Assembly: GCF_003244315.1 (NCBI RefSeq) | Contig: NZ_QKWH01000009.1 | Coordinates: 1-64,000 of the forward strand | DNA: 64,000 nt | Direction of reading: 5' to 3' | From: Xylanimonas oleitrophica | Lineage (GTDB): Bacteria > Actinomycetota > Actinomycetes > Actinomycetales > Cellulomonadaceae | Shown: positions 11,526 to 22,347 of the stretch, in pieces | Position numbering within the stretch: position 1 is the first letter of the stretch | How the letters are laid out: the number at the start of each line of letters is the position of its first letter | Made by a program: the position numbers and the translations under genes | The notes under the pieces: generated by a model | What the model saw: only the letters and a program-made list of their open reading frames with translations | Told to the model about the DNA's origin: nothing | Database searches by the model: none

Positions 11526-12352
11526 CAGCTCTCCTCGTGGGCGCGGGCCACGCCGGCCGCCAGGTCGGCGGTCACGGTCTGCAGGGTGTCCAGACGGGCG
11601 ACCCACGGCACGGCGTCGTCGAGCAGCGTCCGCACCAGGGCCGAACCCACGATGACACCGTCGGCGAAGGCCCCCACCTGGGCAGCCTGCTCGCCGTCGG
11701 ACACGCCGAGGCCGACGCACACGTGCTCCGCGCCGGCCTCACGGGTGTCGGCGACCAGACGCTCGGCCGCGGCGCCCACCTGGGACCTGGCACCGGTGAC
11801 CCCCATCGTGGACGCCGCGTAGACGAAGCCCCGCGAGGCGTTCGCCGTCAGGCGCAGGCGCTCGGTCGTGGAGCTGGGCGCCACGAGGAACACCCGGTCG
11901 AGCCCGTGCTCGTCCGAGGCCGCGACCCATGCAGCCGCCTCGTCCGGGATGAGGTCGGGCGTGATGAGCCCCGCGCCCCCGGCCGCGGCCAGGTCGCGCG
12001 CGAACATGCCGACGCCGTGGCGCAGCACGGGGTTCCAGTAGCTCATCACCAGCACGGGCACGTGCGGAGCGTGCGAGCGCAGCGCCTCCACCACACGGAA
12101 GACGTCGGCCACGCGGGCCCCCGCGGCCAGGGCGCGCTCGGCGGCCTGCTGGATCACGGGGCCGTCCATGACGGGGTCGGTGTAGGGCACGCCCAGCTCG
12201 ACCACGTCGACGCCCGCGTCGACCATCGCGGTGACCGCCTCCACGGACGCCTCGACCGACGGGAAGCCCACCGGCAGGTATCCGACGAGGGCAGGCCGCC
12301 CCTCGTCCCGGAGCTGTGACAGCCGCGCTGCCGTGGACGACGTCGCGATCAC
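11525..12352 (-). CDS. trpA: Tryptophan synthase alpha chain
   Basis: Cleaves indole-3-glycerol phosphate to indole, which channels to TrpB. 275 aa. TIM-barrel landmarks: [13 protein letters not shown] at the start, the catalytic Asp region ([16 protein letters not shown]), and the phosphate-binding GLGVSDGEQ. The start is the GTG at 12352, overlapping the trpB stop as GTGA. It is 5' of lgt with a 1-nt overlap. Confidence 0.96.
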   Translation of the reverse strand: MIATSSTAARLSQLRDEGRPALVGYLPVGFPSVEASVEAVTAMVDAGVDVVELGVPYTDPVMDGPVIQQAAERALAAGARVADVFRVVEALRSHAPHVPVLVMSYWNPVLRHGVGMFARDLAAAGGAGLITPDLIPDEAAAWVAASDEHGLDRVFLVAPSSTTERLRLTANASRGFVYAASTMGVTGARSQVGAAAERLVADTREAGAEHVCVGLGVSDGEQAAQVGAFADGVIVGSALVRTLLDDAVPWVARLDTLQTVTADLAAGVARAHEES

Positions 12353-13692
12353 CGGTCCCCCTCCGCGGTCTCGCCTGCCGTGTCGTCGGCCGGCGCGTCG
12401 AGCAGGTCGAACCAGCGGGCCGCCGTGGCCACGTCCTTGTCCCCGCGGCCCGAGAGGTTCACGACGATGACCTTCTGCGTCTCGCCCGCCTCGCGCAGCT
12501 CGCGCCCCACCTGGATCGCCCCGGCCAGGGCGTGCGCCGACTCGATCGCCGGGATGATGCCCTCCGTGCGGCACAGCAGACGGAATGCCTCCATCGCCTC
12601 GTCGTCCGTCACGGGCCGGTACGTGGCACGGCCCAGGTCGTGCAGCCACGAGTGCGCCGGCCCCACGCTCGGGTAGTCGAGGCCCGCCGACACGGAGTGG
12701 CTCGGCAGCGTCTGCCCGTCCTCGTCCTGCAGCAGGTACGAGCGCGCGCCGTGCAGCACGCCCGGGGCGCCCCCGCTGAACCGGGCGGCGTGCCGGCCGG
12801 AGTCCACGCCCTCGCCGCCGGCCTCGAAGCCGTACAGCGCGACGTCCGGGTCGTCGAGGAACGCGTTGAAGATGCCGAGCGCGTTCGAGCCGCCGCCCAC
12901 GCAGGCCGCGACCACGTCGGGCAGCCGGCCCACCCGCTCGAGCACCTGCTCGCGGGCCTCCTCGCCGATGACCCGGTGGAACTCGCGCACCATCTCGGGG
13001 AACGGGTGGGGCCCGGTGACCGTGCCGAGGAGGTAGTGCGTGGTCTCGACGTTCGCCACCCAGTCGCGCAGCGCCTCGTTGATCGCGTCCTTGAGCGTGC
13101 GCGAACCGATCTGGACGGGCACGACCGTGGCGCCCAGCAGCCGCATGCGGGCCACGTTGAGCGCCTGGCGCCGCGTGTCCTCCTCGCCCATGTACACGAC
13201 GCACTCGAGGTCCAGCAGGGCTGCGGCCGTGGCCGTGGCGACCCCGTGCTGCCCCGCACCGGTCTCCGCGATGACGCGCGTCTTGCCCATGCGCTTGACC
13301 AGCAGGGCCTGGCCCAGCACGTTGTTGATCTTGTGCGAGCCCGTGTGGTTGAGGTCCTCGCGCTTGAGGAACACCCGCTGGCCGCCCGCGTGCTGCGCGA
13401 ACCGCGGCACCTCCGTCAGCGGCGAGGGACGGCCCGTGTACTCGCGCTGCAACCGCGCCAGCTCCTGCCGGAACTGCGGGTCCTCCAGCGCCTTGCGGTA
13501 CTCCGTCTCGAGCTCGTCGAGCGCTGCGACCAGCGCCTCGGGGACGAACCGCCCGCCGAACTGCCCGAAGTACGGGCCCTGCTGGTCGGCCAGGCGGGTA
13601 CCGGCGGCGTCGTCGAGACGGCCGAGCACCTGGTGGGCCAAGGTGGACGACAGCGCCTCGCTCACGGGCGCGTCAGGGTTCTGAGAGTTCAC
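12349..13692 (-). CDS. trpB: Tryptophan synthase beta chain
   Basis: PLP enzyme condensing indole with L-serine to tryptophan. 447 aa from the GTG at 13692 (AGGAAG upstream). The PLP lysine is in [14 protein letters not shown], the phosphate-binding loop is CVGGGSNA, and [10 protein letters not shown] marks the N-terminal domain. An N-terminal extension of about 30 residues before GPYFGQFGG is typical of actinobacterial TrpB1. It follows trpC by 22 nt and overlaps trpA by 4 nt. Confidence 0.97.
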   Translation of the reverse strand: MNSQNPDAPVSEALSSTLAHQVLGRLDDAAGTRLADQQGPYFGQFGGRFVPEALVAALDELETEYRKALEDPQFRQELARLQREYTGRPSPLTEVPRFAQHAGGQRVFLKREDLNHTGSHKINNVLGQALLVKRMGKTRVIAETGAGQHGVATATAAALLDLECVVYMGEEDTRRQALNVARMRLLGATVVPVQIGSRTLKDAINEALRDWVANVETTHYLLGTVTGPHPFPEMVREFHRVIGEEAREQVLERVGRLPDVVAACVGGGSNALGIFNAFLDDPDVALYGFEAGGEGVDSGRHAARFSGGAPGVLHGARSYLLQDEDGQTLPSHSVSAGLDYPSVGPAHSWLHDLGRATYRPVTDDEAMEAFRLLCRTEGIIPAIESAHALAGAIQVGRELREAGETQKVIVVNLSGRGDKDVATAARWFDLLDAPADDTAGETAEGDR

Positions 13693-13714
13693 GGCAGCTT
13701 CCTGCGACGGTCGG

Positions 13715-14539
13715 TCAGGAGTGGGCGGCAGGACGCACCGACCACAGCGCGGGGTGCTGGCCCGCGGCGACCAGGTCGGCCACCGAGCGGCGCGGCGCGG
13801 CGTCCGTGACGAGCGCCTCGCCCACGAGCACCGCGTGGGCACCGGCCCGCGCGTAGTCCATGACGTCGTGGGGCCCGCGCACGCCCGACTCGGCGACCCG
13901 CACCACGTCGTCCGGGATGAGCGGGGCGAGCCGCGCGAACACCGTGCGGTCCACCTCGAGCGTCTTCAGGTCGCGGGCGTTGACGCCCACCACCCGGGCT
14001 CCGGCGTCCAGGGCTCGGTGGACCTCGTCGGCGGTGTGCGCCTCGACGAGCGCCGTCATGCCGAGCGAGTGCACGCGCTCCACGAGCGACGTCAGCACGG
14101 TCTGCTCGAGCGCCGCCACGATCAGGAGCACCACGTCGGCGCCGTGGGCTCGAGCCTCCCACACCTGGTAGGGCGTGACGACGAAGTCCTTGCGCAGCAC
14201 GGGCACGTCCACCGCGGCCCGCACCGAGTCCAGGTCGGCGAGGCTGCCGCCGAACCGGCGCTCCTCGGTCAGCACGGAGATGACGCTCGCACCGCCCGAG
14301 GCGTACTCGGCGGCCAGCGCCGCCGGGTCCGTGATCGGGGCGAGCGCGCCCTTGCTGGGGCTGGAGCGCTTCACCTCCGCGATCACCGCCACGGCGTCCT
14401 GGGCACGCAGCCTGCTGACGACCTCGAGCGCGCCCGGGGCACGCGAGGCGCGCTCCTTGAGCTCGTCGAGCGACGTGGCCTCCTGGCGCGCGGCGAGGTC
14501 CTGGCGGACCCCCGCGACGATGTCCTGCAGGACCGTCAT
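13715..14539 (-). CDS. trpC: Indole-3-glycerol phosphate synthase
   Basis: Decarboxylates and cyclises CdRP to indole-3-glycerol phosphate. 274 aa. Family landmarks: [13 protein letters not shown] (substrate and catalytic Lys), VLRKDFVV (catalytic Lys), GVNARDLKT, and the phosphate site [10 protein letters not shown]. The ATG at 14539 has GGGAGGG upstream; longer frames lack a ribosome site. A gap of 166 bp to the upstream small membrane gene leaves room for a promoter or processing site. Confidence 0.97.
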   Translation of the reverse strand: MTVLQDIVAGVRQDLAARQEATSLDELKERASRAPGALEVVSRLRAQDAVAVIAEVKRSSPSKGALAPITDPAALAAEYASGGASVISVLTEERRFGGSLADLDSVRAAVDVPVLRKDFVVTPYQVWEARAHGADVVLLIVAALEQTVLTSLVERVHSLGMTALVEAHTADEVHRALDAGARVVGVNARDLKTLEVDRTVFARLAPLIPDDVVRVAESGVRGPHDVMDYARAGAHAVLVGEALVTDAAPRRSVADLVAAGQHPALWSVRPAAHS

Positions 14540-14705
14540 GCTCGACCCTCCCCGTCGTCCCTGCGTGCGGACCCGTGGAGGCCCGCCGTCCCGACCCATC
14601 GTAGGGCCGCCCCGGCGTGACGATGACCACGCCCCGACCCGTGAGACGCCGACGACGCCCGCCCCCAGCCCGGGGACGGACGCCGTCGGCGACGTGCGGC
14701 TGCGC

Positions 14706-14981
14706 TCAGCTGCGCGACTTCTTCGGCGTCTTGCCGGTACCGGGCGTCGGCTGGCCGTAGCCCATGTTGCGCAGCACCAGGCCCACGACCAGGGCCAGCG
14801 CGATCACGCCGAAGCCTGCGACGAAGAGCCACAGCGACGCGAGGGCCACCGCGACGGCCGCGACGACCGCGCCCAGCGTCACCCCCGCCATCGCGACCCA
14901 CGAGGCCACGGTCTTGCCCTCGTTGTGGAACGGCGCGGCCTCGGGCAGGTAGGCGATCTCGGCGTTGGGGTTCTCGGCCAT
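14706..14981 (-). CDS. HGxxPAAW-type small membrane protein of the trp cluster
   Basis: 91 aa with two hydrophobic helices (about 27-48 and 50-70). A degenerate form of the actinobacterial HGxxPAAW signature appears as [10 protein letters not shown] before the first helix. Proteins of this family sit between the trp membrane gene and trpC in many actinobacteria; the biochemical role is unknown. The Lys/Arg-rich tail (KTPKKSRS) should face the cytoplasm. Confidence 0.8.
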   Translation of the reverse strand: MAENPNAEIAYLPEAAPFHNEGKTVASWVAMAGVTLGAVVAAVAVALASLWLFVAGFGVIALALVVGLVLRNMGYGQPTPGTGKTPKKSRS

Positions 14982-15029
14982 GGTGGTGGTGTGCCTCTCG
15001 TGGTTCAGGCGGATGACGGCAGGTCCAGC

Positions 15030-15695
15030 CTATCGGTCGTCGGCGCCCGGTCCGCTCCCGGTCGGGTCCGTGCCGCGTGTCAGGGCGTCCCAGGCGTCGT
15101 GAGAGTCGACCGGCGAGTCGTCGTCGAGGTCCGCCACCGGCCCCGCCGGGGCACCGGTCGCCACGCCGGCGGCCGGGGCGCCCGCGGGAGCGCCCGCCCG
15201 CTCGTGACGCCCGGAGGCCGCCGGCCACGCGCGCGAGGCGACGGCGACCAGCACAGCGAGCACGATCGCGAGCACGCCGAGCGCCGCGCACAGCCACGGC
15301 CACGCCGTCACCGTGACCGGCGCGGTGAGCTCGGTCACCCCGGCGGCGTCGGCCGCCCCGGTCGTGGCGACGTCGGAGGGCCCGGCCACCACGGTGTACG
15401 CCGAGCCCGCGACCAGCGCCCCGGACGCCGCCACCACGGCGAGCACGACCCACCGTGCGACCCGCCCGCCGAGCGCGAGCGCCAGTCCGGCCGCGACGAG
15501 CACGAGGCCCGCGGCGTTCACCGCGGGCGCGGCCGACCCGCCCGACACCTCGACCGGCACGGCCGCCTCGAGGGCGGTGTCCACCTGCGATCGCACCCAC
15601 ACGGGTGCGGCCGTAGCGAGCACGAGGGCTCCCACCAGGATCACCGACCAGGTGGCGCGGGCTCGGGTCAGCCCCGCACGGGCCCCGCCGCTCAT
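15030..15695 (-). CDS. Trp-biosynthesis-associated membrane protein
   Basis: 221 aa with four predicted membrane segments (about 13-32, 55-75, 80-105, 130-155). It belongs by position and topology to the TIGR02234/PF09534 family found next to trpE in actinobacteria; the function is not established. Its ATG at 15695 overlaps the trpE stop (ATGA). The C-terminal 65 residues are Ala/Gly/Pro-rich, then acidic, and probably disordered. Confidence 0.8.
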   Translation of the reverse strand: MSGGARAGLTRARATWSVILVGALVLATAAPVWVRSQVDTALEAAVPVEVSGGSAAPAVNAAGLVLVAAGLALALGGRVARWVVLAVVAASGALVAGSAYTVVAGPSDVATTGAADAAGVTELTAPVTVTAWPWLCAALGVLAIVLAVLVAVASRAWPAASGRHERAGAPAGAPAAGVATGAPAGPVADLDDDSPVDSHDAWDALTRGTDPTGSGPGADDR

Positions 15696-17257
15696 GCGCC
15701 CTCCCCCAGCCGGCGGAAGCGTGCGGCGAGCTGGACGGCCCGCACGGCCGCAGCAGCCTTGTCCCGGGACTCGGCGTACTCCAGCGCCGGGACGGAGTCT
15801 GCGACGATCCCCGCGCCCGCCTGGACCGACGCCCGCCCCTCGCGCACGAAGGCCGTGCGGATCGCGATCGCCATGTCCATGTTGCCGCCGAAGTCGAGGT
15901 ACCCGACCGTACCCCCGTAGATGCCGCGCGAGGCCGGCTCCAGCTCGTCGATCAGCGCGATCGCGCGGGGCTTGGGCGCCCCCGACAGGGTGCCCGCGGG
16001 GAACGTGGCCCGCAGGGCGTCCAGCGCGGTGCGTCCCGGTCGCAGCCTCCCCACGACGGTCGAGCACAGGTGCATGATGTGGCTGAAGCGCCGCAGCACC
16101 ATGAACTCGACGACCTCGACCGACGTCGGCTCGCAGACCTTCACCAGGTCGTTGCGCGACAGGTCCACCAGCATCAGGTGCTCGGCACGCTCCTTGGGGT
16201 CGGCGGCCAGCTCCTCGCCGAGCGCGACGTCCTGCTCCACGCTCGCCCCCCGCGGCCGCGAGCCGGCGATCGGGTAGGTCGTCACGTGGCCCGCGTCGAC
16301 CTTCACCAGCGTCTCGGGGCTCGACCCCACCACCTGGAAGTCGCGGCCGCGCGGGTCGTTGAGGTGGAAGTAGTACATGTACGGGCTCGGGTTGATGGTC
16401 CGCAGCGCCCGGTAGATGTCCAGCGGGTCGGCAGGGCTGTCCAGGTCCAGGCGCTGCGAGAGCACCACCTGGAACACCTCCCCGTCCCGGATGGCCTCCT
16501 TGCCGGCGTCCACCGCCGCCTCGAACTCCTCCCGCGAGGAGCGGAACTCCAGCTCCGGCTCCGGCGCCTGCGGGTCCACCACCGTCGCCACGCGCGACGC
16601 CGGGCCCGCCAGGCGCTCCTGGAGCGCGTCGAGCCGTGCCACCGCGTCCGCGTGCGCCTCGTCGACCCGCTCGTCGGTGTCGTCCATGTTGATCGCGTTG
16701 GCCACGAGCCACACGGCACCCGAGTGGTGGTCGACGGCCACCAGGTCGGTGGCCAGGCACAGCGCCACCTCGGGGGCCCCGAGCTCGTCCGGCGCCGTCG
16801 CGGGGAGCGTGGGCTCCCAGTGGCGCACCACGTCCCACCCCAGGGCACCTGCCATTCCACCCGTGAACGGAGGCAGACCCTCGATCGGCGGCGTGCGCAG
16901 CGCCTCGAGCGTCGCCCCGAGCACGTCGACCACGTCACCCGACGTCGGGATGCCCGCGGGCACGTCCCCCGTCCACACGGCCTGGCCGGCCTGGGCCGTC
17001 AGCTGCGCGCGCGACGCCACGCCCACGAACGACCAGCGCGCCCACGCACCGCTCGCGTCGGCCGACTCCAGGACGAAGCTGCCCGAGCGGCCGTGCGCCA
17101 GCGTCCGGTACAGGCCCACCGGGGTGGCGTCGTCGACCAGCACGCGCCGCACCACCGGGACGACACGACGTTCCTTCGCCAGCTCGCGGAACGTCTCCAG
17201 CGCAGGCCACGTGGCGCCCCAGACCAGGTCCTCCGGGCGGGGCGAGAGCGACGTCAC
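15692..17257 (-). CDS. trpE: Anthranilate synthase component I
   Basis: Makes anthranilate from chorismate with ammonia supplied by TrpG, which is not in the window. 521 aa. Chorismate-binding motifs: [37 protein letters not shown] and the C-terminal [12 protein letters not shown]. The feedback-site region near residue 50 reads LLES-like as VLESADASG. The GTG at 17257 overlaps the hisI stop by GTGA. No Trp-rich leader peptide was seen upstream. Confidence 0.96.
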   Translation of the reverse strand: MTSLSPRPEDLVWGATWPALETFRELAKERRVVPVVRRVLVDDATPVGLYRTLAHGRSGSFVLESADASGAWARWSFVGVASRAQLTAQAGQAVWTGDVPAGIPTSGDVVDVLGATLEALRTPPIEGLPPFTGGMAGALGWDVVRHWEPTLPATAPDELGAPEVALCLATDLVAVDHHSGAVWLVANAINMDDTDERVDEAHADAVARLDALQERLAGPASRVATVVDPQAPEPELEFRSSREEFEAAVDAGKEAIRDGEVFQVVLSQRLDLDSPADPLDIYRALRTINPSPYMYYFHLNDPRGRDFQVVGSSPETLVKVDAGHVTTYPIAGSRPRGASVEQDVALGEELAADPKERAEHLMLVDLSRNDLVKVCEPTSVEVVEFMVLRRFSHIMHLCSTVVGRLRPGRTALDALRATFPAGTLSGAPKPRAIALIDELEPASRGIYGGTVGYLDFGGNMDMAIAIRTAFVREGRASVQAGAGIVADSVPALEYAESRDKAAAAVRAVQLAARFRRLGEGA

Positions 17258-17637
17258 GAGCCCGCCTCCGCGCGCGACCCGACCACGGCGGGCAGCGGAC
17301 CGCCGGCCTCGAAGCACGTGCGCGCCCCGGTGTGGCAGGCCGCGCCCACCTGGTCGACCTCGACGAGCAGCGCGTCGCCGTCGCAGTCGATCGAGACGGC
17401 CTTGACGTGCTGGTGGTGCCCCGACGTGTCGCCCTTGCGCCAGTACTCGCCGCGGGACCGGGACCAGAAGGTCACGCGGCCGCTGGTGAGCGTGCGGCGC
17501 AGCGCCTCGTCGTCCATCCAGCCGAGCATCAGCACCTCGCGGGTGTCGTGCTGCTGCACGATCGCGGCGACCAGGCCGTGCTCGTCGCGCTTGAGCCGGG
17601 CGGCGACCTGCGGGTCGAGGGTCAGGGAGTCAGACAC
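17254..17637 (-). CDS. hisI: Phosphoribosyl-AMP cyclohydrolase
   Basis: Opens the adenine ring of PR-AMP in histidine synthesis; Zn2+/Mg2+ enzyme. 127 aa from the GTG at 17637 with AAGGATGGGAGG upstream. Family motifs: [26 protein letters not shown], and metal cysteines in IDCDGDAL and [12 protein letters not shown]. There is no HisE fusion. It is first in the hisI-trpE-trp unit; the 117-bp gap upstream is the likely promoter site. Confidence 0.95.
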   Translation of the reverse strand: MSDSLTLDPQVAARLKRDEHGLVAAIVQQHDTREVLMLGWMDDEALRRTLTSGRVTFWSRSRGEYWRKGDTSGHHQHVKAVSIDCDGDALLVEVDQVGAACHTGARTCFEAGGPLPAVVGSRAEAGS

Positions 17638-17754
17638 CCTCCCATCCTTCCACGCGCCGAGCGTGTCCCGCGGCCCTGCCCGCCCCCGCACGGACGGACG
17701 GCACCGACCGCACGGCCTCCGCCCCACGGTCGTGACAGGTCCGAGGCCTCGCCG

Positions 17755-19566
17755 TCAGCGGGTCTGCGCCACCCAGCTCGCGTGCATCCTCGCGTACACG
17801 CCCCCGGCGCGCGCCAGCTCCTCGTGGCTGCCGAGCTCCACGACGTGCCCCGCGTCGACCACGACCACCAGGTCGCTCGCCTCGGCGGTGGACAGGCGGT
17901 GGGCGATCGTGATCGTGGTGCGCCCCGTGGTCAGCGAGTCGAGGGCGCGGGCGATCCGCACCTCCGTCGCCGGGTCCACGGCCGACGTCGCCTCGTCGAG
18001 CACCAGCAGGTCGGGCTCGGCGAGGTAGGCGCGGGCGATGGCGACGAGCTGCCGCTCCCCCGCGCTGAGCGCCTCGCCGCGCTGGCCCACCGGCGTGTCG
18101 AGGCCCTGCCCGAGGTCGTCGACCCAGTCGGTCAGCCCCAGGACCTCGAACGCCCCCGCGACCCGCTCACGCACGCGCGGGTCCTGCGCGCCCCCGAGGC
18201 TCTCGAGGTCGCGGAGCCCGTACGCCGCGTTCTGCAGCACCGTGCCGTCGAACAGGAAACCCTCCTGCGGGACCAGCACCACGCGCTCGCGCAGCGAGGC
18301 GAGCGAGACGGCTCGCAGGTCGGTGCCGTCGAGCAGCACCTCGCCCGCCGTCGGGTCCATCAGGCGCGCCACCAGCTTGGCCACCGTCGTCTTGCCCGAG
18401 CCGGTCTGGCCCACCACGGCCACCTTGGACTGCGCCGGGAGGTCGAGGTCGACGCCGTGCAGCACCTCCGGGCCGCCCGGGTACGCGAACCGCACCCCGC
18501 GCAGGGACACCTGCGCCGGGCCGCGCGGGGAGGTCACGGCGTCCTCGGCGTCCGCCACCTCGACGGGGGTCTCGACCACGGCCAGCACGCGGCGCCAGCC
18601 GGCCACCGCGTTCTGCAGCTCGTTGAGGATCTCGGTGGCCATCTGCACCGGGCCGGTGAACAGCTGCACGAGGAAGAGGAACGCCACCACCTGGCCGGCG
18701 GTGAGCGCACCGCCCACCCCCAGGTGCGCGCCCACCACGACGACCGCGGCCAGCGCCAGGTTGGAGATGAGCGTGCCGCTGGAGAACGTCGTGGCCACCA
18801 GCCGCATGGCGCGGCCCTGGGAGCCGCGGGCGTCCTCGATCGCGGCGTCGATGCGGCGCCCGGTGCGGGCACCGACCCCGTACGCGCGCACCGTCTCGGC
18901 GCCGACGACGGCCTCGGAGATCGCCGCGAGCATCGAGCCCACGCGCTCGCGCACCCGCGTGAACGCGGCGTTGACGTGACGCTGCCCGAAGCGCAGCACC
19001 AGGTAGAGGGGCACGAAGCACGCCCACACCACCAGCGTGAGCTGCCAGGAGTAGACGGCCATGAGCGCGGTGGCCACCAGGATCTGCAGCGACGAGACGA
19101 GCAGCATGATGCCGCCCCACTGCACGAACAGCGAGATCGTGTCGACGTCGGTGGTCACGCGGGAGACGAGGGCGCCGCGCCGCTCGGTGCTCTGCGTCAG
19201 GGTCGCCAGGTCGTGGACGTGACGGAACGCGCGCACGCGCAGCGTGGCCAGGCCGGCCTCGGTGCGCTGCACGAGCCGCACGTTGACCAGCGCCGAGCAC
19301 AGGCCCGCGAGCACCAGCGCGCCGGCGGCCAGGCCCACCATGGTGGCTACGCGCCCGGCGTCGGGACCACCCTCGGCGAGGATCCCGTCGTCGACCGTGC
19401 CCTGCACGGCCAGGGGCACGACGACGCGGCCGGCCGCCGCGAGCACCGCCAGCGCCAGCGTCCAGCCGATGCCCTGCACGATCTGCGGGCTGATCTGCAC
19501 CCCGCGGCGCAGGGTGGCCATCACGCCCAGCGAGCTGGCGGAGGCGATGCGTGCGGACTCGCTCAT
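17755..19566 (-). CDS. ABC exporter half, catalytically competent subunit
   Basis: 603 aa. Six-helix exporter domain (about 25-320) followed by an ATPase domain with GQTGSGKTT (Walker A), LSAGERQLVA (variant signature), LLVLDEATSAVD (Walker B with catalytic Glu) and the switch His in IAHRLST. It overlaps the upstream half by 4 nt. Its partner carries the canonical LSGGQ, so the working ATP site would pair this subunit's Walker motifs with the partner's signature. The cargo is unknown; lipids, peptides or drugs are all possible. Confidence 0.9.
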   Translation of the reverse strand: MSESARIASASSLGVMATLRRGVQISPQIVQGIGWTLALAVLAAAGRVVVPLAVQGTVDDGILAEGGPDAGRVATMVGLAAGALVLAGLCSALVNVRLVQRTEAGLATLRVRAFRHVHDLATLTQSTERRGALVSRVTTDVDTISLFVQWGGIMLLVSSLQILVATALMAVYSWQLTLVVWACFVPLYLVLRFGQRHVNAAFTRVRERVGSMLAAISEAVVGAETVRAYGVGARTGRRIDAAIEDARGSQGRAMRLVATTFSSGTLISNLALAAVVVVGAHLGVGGALTAGQVVAFLFLVQLFTGPVQMATEILNELQNAVAGWRRVLAVVETPVEVADAEDAVTSPRGPAQVSLRGVRFAYPGGPEVLHGVDLDLPAQSKVAVVGQTGSGKTTVAKLVARLMDPTAGEVLLDGTDLRAVSLASLRERVVLVPQEGFLFDGTVLQNAAYGLRDLESLGGAQDPRVRERVAGAFEVLGLTDWVDDLGQGLDTPVGQRGEALSAGERQLVAIARAYLAEPDLLVLDEATSAVDPATEVRIARALDSLTTGRTTITIAHRLSTAEASDLVVVVDAGHVVELGSHEELARAGGVYARMHASWVAQTR

Positions 19567-21491
19567 GACACGGCCTCCTCGTCGGCCTCGGCGTCCTGCT
19601 CGGCCGCCTCGCGGGCCGCCTCGTCGTCCAGGGCGTCGGCGGCGGCGCGCTCGCGCCGCCGCGTCTCGACCTCGTAGGCGGTGGCGATGTCGCGGTAGCC
19701 CGGGTCGCGGGCCAGCAGCTCCTCGTGCGTGCCGACGTCGACCACCCGACCGCCGGCCAGGTGCACCACGGTGTCGGCCAGCGCGACCGAGGACATGCGG
19801 TAGGCGACCATCACCACCGTGGTCGACGCCGAGTGCTCGAACCCGCGCAGGATCTCCTGCTCGACCCGGGGGTCCACGGCGGAGGTCGCGTCGTCGAGCA
19901 CCAGCAGGCGCGGACGGCGCACCAGCGCGCGGGCGACGGCGAGGCGCTGGCGCTGGCCGCCGGACAGGTTGGCGCCGCGCTCACCCAGCGGGGCGTCGAG
20001 CCCCTCGGGCAGCGCCCGGACGACCTCGTCCAGGCGGGCGACACGCAGCGCCTCCCAGACCTCCTCGTCGCTGAACGTGGTGTCCCCCGGCTCGGCCAGG
20101 GTGACGTTGCCGCGCACCGTGTCCTCGAACACGAAGGTGGCCTGGGTGACGAGCGCGACCTGGGCGGGCAGCTCGCCCGCCGCCAGGGAGCGGGCGTCCA
20201 CGCCGTCGAGCAGCACGCGGCCGCGCGACGGGTCCGAGAGCCGCGACAGCAGCGAGACGAGCGTCGTCTTGCCGGCGCCCGTGGTGCCCACGACCGCCAC
20301 GGTCGAACCGGGCGCGACGTCGAGGGTGACGTCGTCCAGGAGCGTGACCTGCCGGCCCGCGTCCTGCGAGGTCGCCCCGGGCACGTCCAGGCCCACGCCC
20401 TCCAGACGCACCGCCAGGCCGCCCTCTCCCTGCGGCAGCCGCTGCGTCCCAGGCTCGAGCGCCGCCCGCTGGTCGACGACGCGGGCGATGCGCTCATAGC
20501 CGACCAGGCCGCGGGGCAGCTCCCCGAGCACCCAGCCGAACGCACGCACGGGCACGGCCATCACGGTCAGGAGGTAGCCCGCCGTCACCACGTCGCCGGG
20601 TCCCACGGCTCCGGTCGAGGCGCGCCAGGCACCCACGGCCAGCACCAGCAGGGTGCCGAGGTTGGGCAGCAGGTCGATCACCGGGTCGAAGAGCGCGCGG
20701 ACGGTGCCCACCCGCACGTTCGCCGCGCGCAGGGCGTCAGTGCTGCGCGCGAACCGCTCCTCCTCGCGTCCCGCGGTGCCCAGCGACTTCACGAGCAGAG
20801 CGGCCTCGAAGCTCTCGTGGGCGACGTCGGCGACCTCGCCGCGCAGCTGCTGCGCCCGGGTCACCGCGGGCGTCATGTACCGCTGGAAGACGATGTTGGC
20901 GACGATGGTCAGCGGGATGACCACGAGGGCCGCCAGGGCGAGCCACGGGTCGGTGAGCAGCAGCATGACCGTGGCCACGGCGATCATCACCAGCACGCCG
21001 AGGGCGAAAGGCAGCGGGTTGAACACGCCCGTGGCAGCCTCGACGTCGGACGACGCGTGCGCCAGGAGCTGGCCCGCCGGGTGCGCGCGGTGCCACGACA
21101 TGGGCAGGCGCAGGTACGCCGAGGCCAGGCGGCGCCGGTGCCGCGCACCGACGTTCACGTACCCCCAGCCCGCCCACACGCGCCGGCCCCACACGGAGAA
21201 GGCGAGCGTCGCGGCCACGGCCGCGAGCACCAGGCCCGCCTCGCCGATCCGGCCGCGGGCCGCCGTGTCGCCCGCCACCGCGGGGACGACGACGGTGTCC
21301 GTCGCCCAGCCCACCGCGCGGCTCACGGCGACCGTGGCCGCTCCGAAGAGAGCGGAGGCGAGCACCGCCAGCACGTAGGTGCGCGGAGAGGCGGCCATGC
21401 CGCGCCCCATGAGCTGCAGCGAGCGGCGCAGGCGCGACCCGGTGAGGGCTGTCGGGCGATCAGGGGGTTCCGGGGTGGCGCCGGGCGGCAT
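19563..21491 (-). CDS. ABC exporter half with degenerate Walker B
   Basis: 642 aa from the ATG at 21491 (GAGGAGA upstream). Exporter membrane domain, then GTTGAGKTT, LSGGQRQRLA and LLVLDDATSAVD. The residue after the Walker B Asp is Asp rather than Glu and the switch His is Tyr (VAYRMSS), both marks of the non-consensus site in heterodimeric exporters such as TM287/288. The Ala/Glu-rich tail after the ATPase domain is about 35 residues long. Translationally coupled to the following half. Confidence 0.9.
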   Translation of the reverse strand: MPPGATPEPPDRPTALTGSRLRRSLQLMGRGMAASPRTYVLAVLASALFGAATVAVSRAVGWATDTVVVPAVAGDTAARGRIGEAGLVLAAVAATLAFSVWGRRVWAGWGYVNVGARHRRRLASAYLRLPMSWHRAHPAGQLLAHASSDVEAATGVFNPLPFALGVLVMIAVATVMLLLTDPWLALAALVVIPLTIVANIVFQRYMTPAVTRAQQLRGEVADVAHESFEAALLVKSLGTAGREEERFARSTDALRAANVRVGTVRALFDPVIDLLPNLGTLLVLAVGAWRASTGAVGPGDVVTAGYLLTVMAVPVRAFGWVLGELPRGLVGYERIARVVDQRAALEPGTQRLPQGEGGLAVRLEGVGLDVPGATSQDAGRQVTLLDDVTLDVAPGSTVAVVGTTGAGKTTLVSLLSRLSDPSRGRVLLDGVDARSLAAGELPAQVALVTQATFVFEDTVRGNVTLAEPGDTTFSDEEVWEALRVARLDEVVRALPEGLDAPLGERGANLSGGQRQRLAVARALVRRPRLLVLDDATSAVDPRVEQEILRGFEHSASTTVVMVAYRMSSVALADTVVHLAGGRVVDVGTHEELLARDPGYRDIATAYEVETRRRERAAADALDDEAAREAAEQDAEADEEAVS

Positions 21492-21576
21492 GCGGAAGGG
21501 TCTCCTCGGGAAGTCGTGAATCGATTCGATCGTACCCGCGCGCAGCGGGTGCGCCCGGCGCGCGCCGGACGGCGTG

Positions 21577-22347
21577 TCAGCGGACCTGCACGCCCGCCTC
21601 ACGCATCGCGTCCTTGACCTGCCCCACCGTCAGCTGCCCGAAGTGGAACACGCTCGCGGCCAGCACGGCGTCCGCCCCCGCCCGTGCCGCCTCGACGAAG
21701 TGCTCCGGCTTGCCCGCGCCCCCCGACGCGATCAGCGGCACCCGGACCCGGCCACGGACCGCAGCCAGCATCTCCAGGTCGAAGCCCGACTCGGTGCCGT
21801 CGGCGTCCATCGAGTTCAGGAGGATCTCCCCCGCCCCCAGGGCGGCCGCACGCTCCGCCCACTCGACGGCGTCGATCCCGGTGCCCCGGCGCCCCCCGTG
21901 CGTCGTGACCTCGTACCCCGACTCCGTGCGCACGTCACCCGTCGTCCGCCGGGCGTCCACGGACAACACCAGCACCTGCGACCCGAAGCGGTCGGCGATC
22001 TCGCTGACCAGCTCCGGGCGGGCGATCGCCGCCGTGTTGACACCCACCTTGTCGGCCCCGGCCCGCAGCAGACGGTCCACGTCCTCGGCGGTCCGGACGC
22101 CGCCACCCACCGTCAGCGGCACGAAGACCTGGTCCGCCGTGCGGCGCACCACGTCGATCATCGTCTCGCGCTCCCCCGACGACGCCGAGACGTCCAGGAA
22201 GGTCACCTCGTCGGCGCCCTCCGCGTCGTAGCGGCCGGCGAGCTCGACAGGGTCGCCCGCGTCCCGCAGGTCCGCGAAGTTGACCCCCTTGACGACGCGG
22301 CCGGCATCGACGTCGAGGCACGGGATCACCCTGACGGCGACGCTCAT
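21577..22347 (-). CDS. hisF: Imidazole glycerol phosphate synthase cyclase subunit
   Basis: Closes the imidazole ring using ammonia from HisH, giving IGP and AICAR. 256 aa. The TIM barrel has the catalytic Asp in [15 protein letters not shown] and the second in [10 protein letters not shown]. Phosphate sites are VGGGVRT and IASGGAG. The ATG at 22347 overlaps the FKBP stop (ATGA). The other his genes are not adjacent except hisI, which is split off by the ABC exporter pair. Confidence 0.97.
   Translation of the reverse strand: MSVAVRVIPCLDVDAGRVVKGVNFADLRDAGDPVELAGRYDAEGADEVTFLDVSASSGERETMIDVVRRTADQVFVPLTVGGGVRTAEDVDRLLRAGADKVGVNTAAIARPELVSEIADRFGSQVLVLSVDARRTTGDVRTESGYEVTTHGGRRGTGIDAVEWAERAAALGAGEILLNSMDADGTESGFDLEMLAAVRGRVRVPLIASGGAGKPEHFVEAARAGADAVLAASVFHFGQLTVGQVKDAMREAGVQVR

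Noticed and set aside
14640-14705. Terminator between the HGxxPAAW gene and trpC
   Set aside because: Only an 8-bp pairing with a long loop; the spacing and gene order favour one transcript.
17638-17754. trp attenuator with Trp-rich leader peptide upstream of hisI-trpE
   Set aside because: No short ORF with consecutive Trp codons and no competing hairpins were seen.
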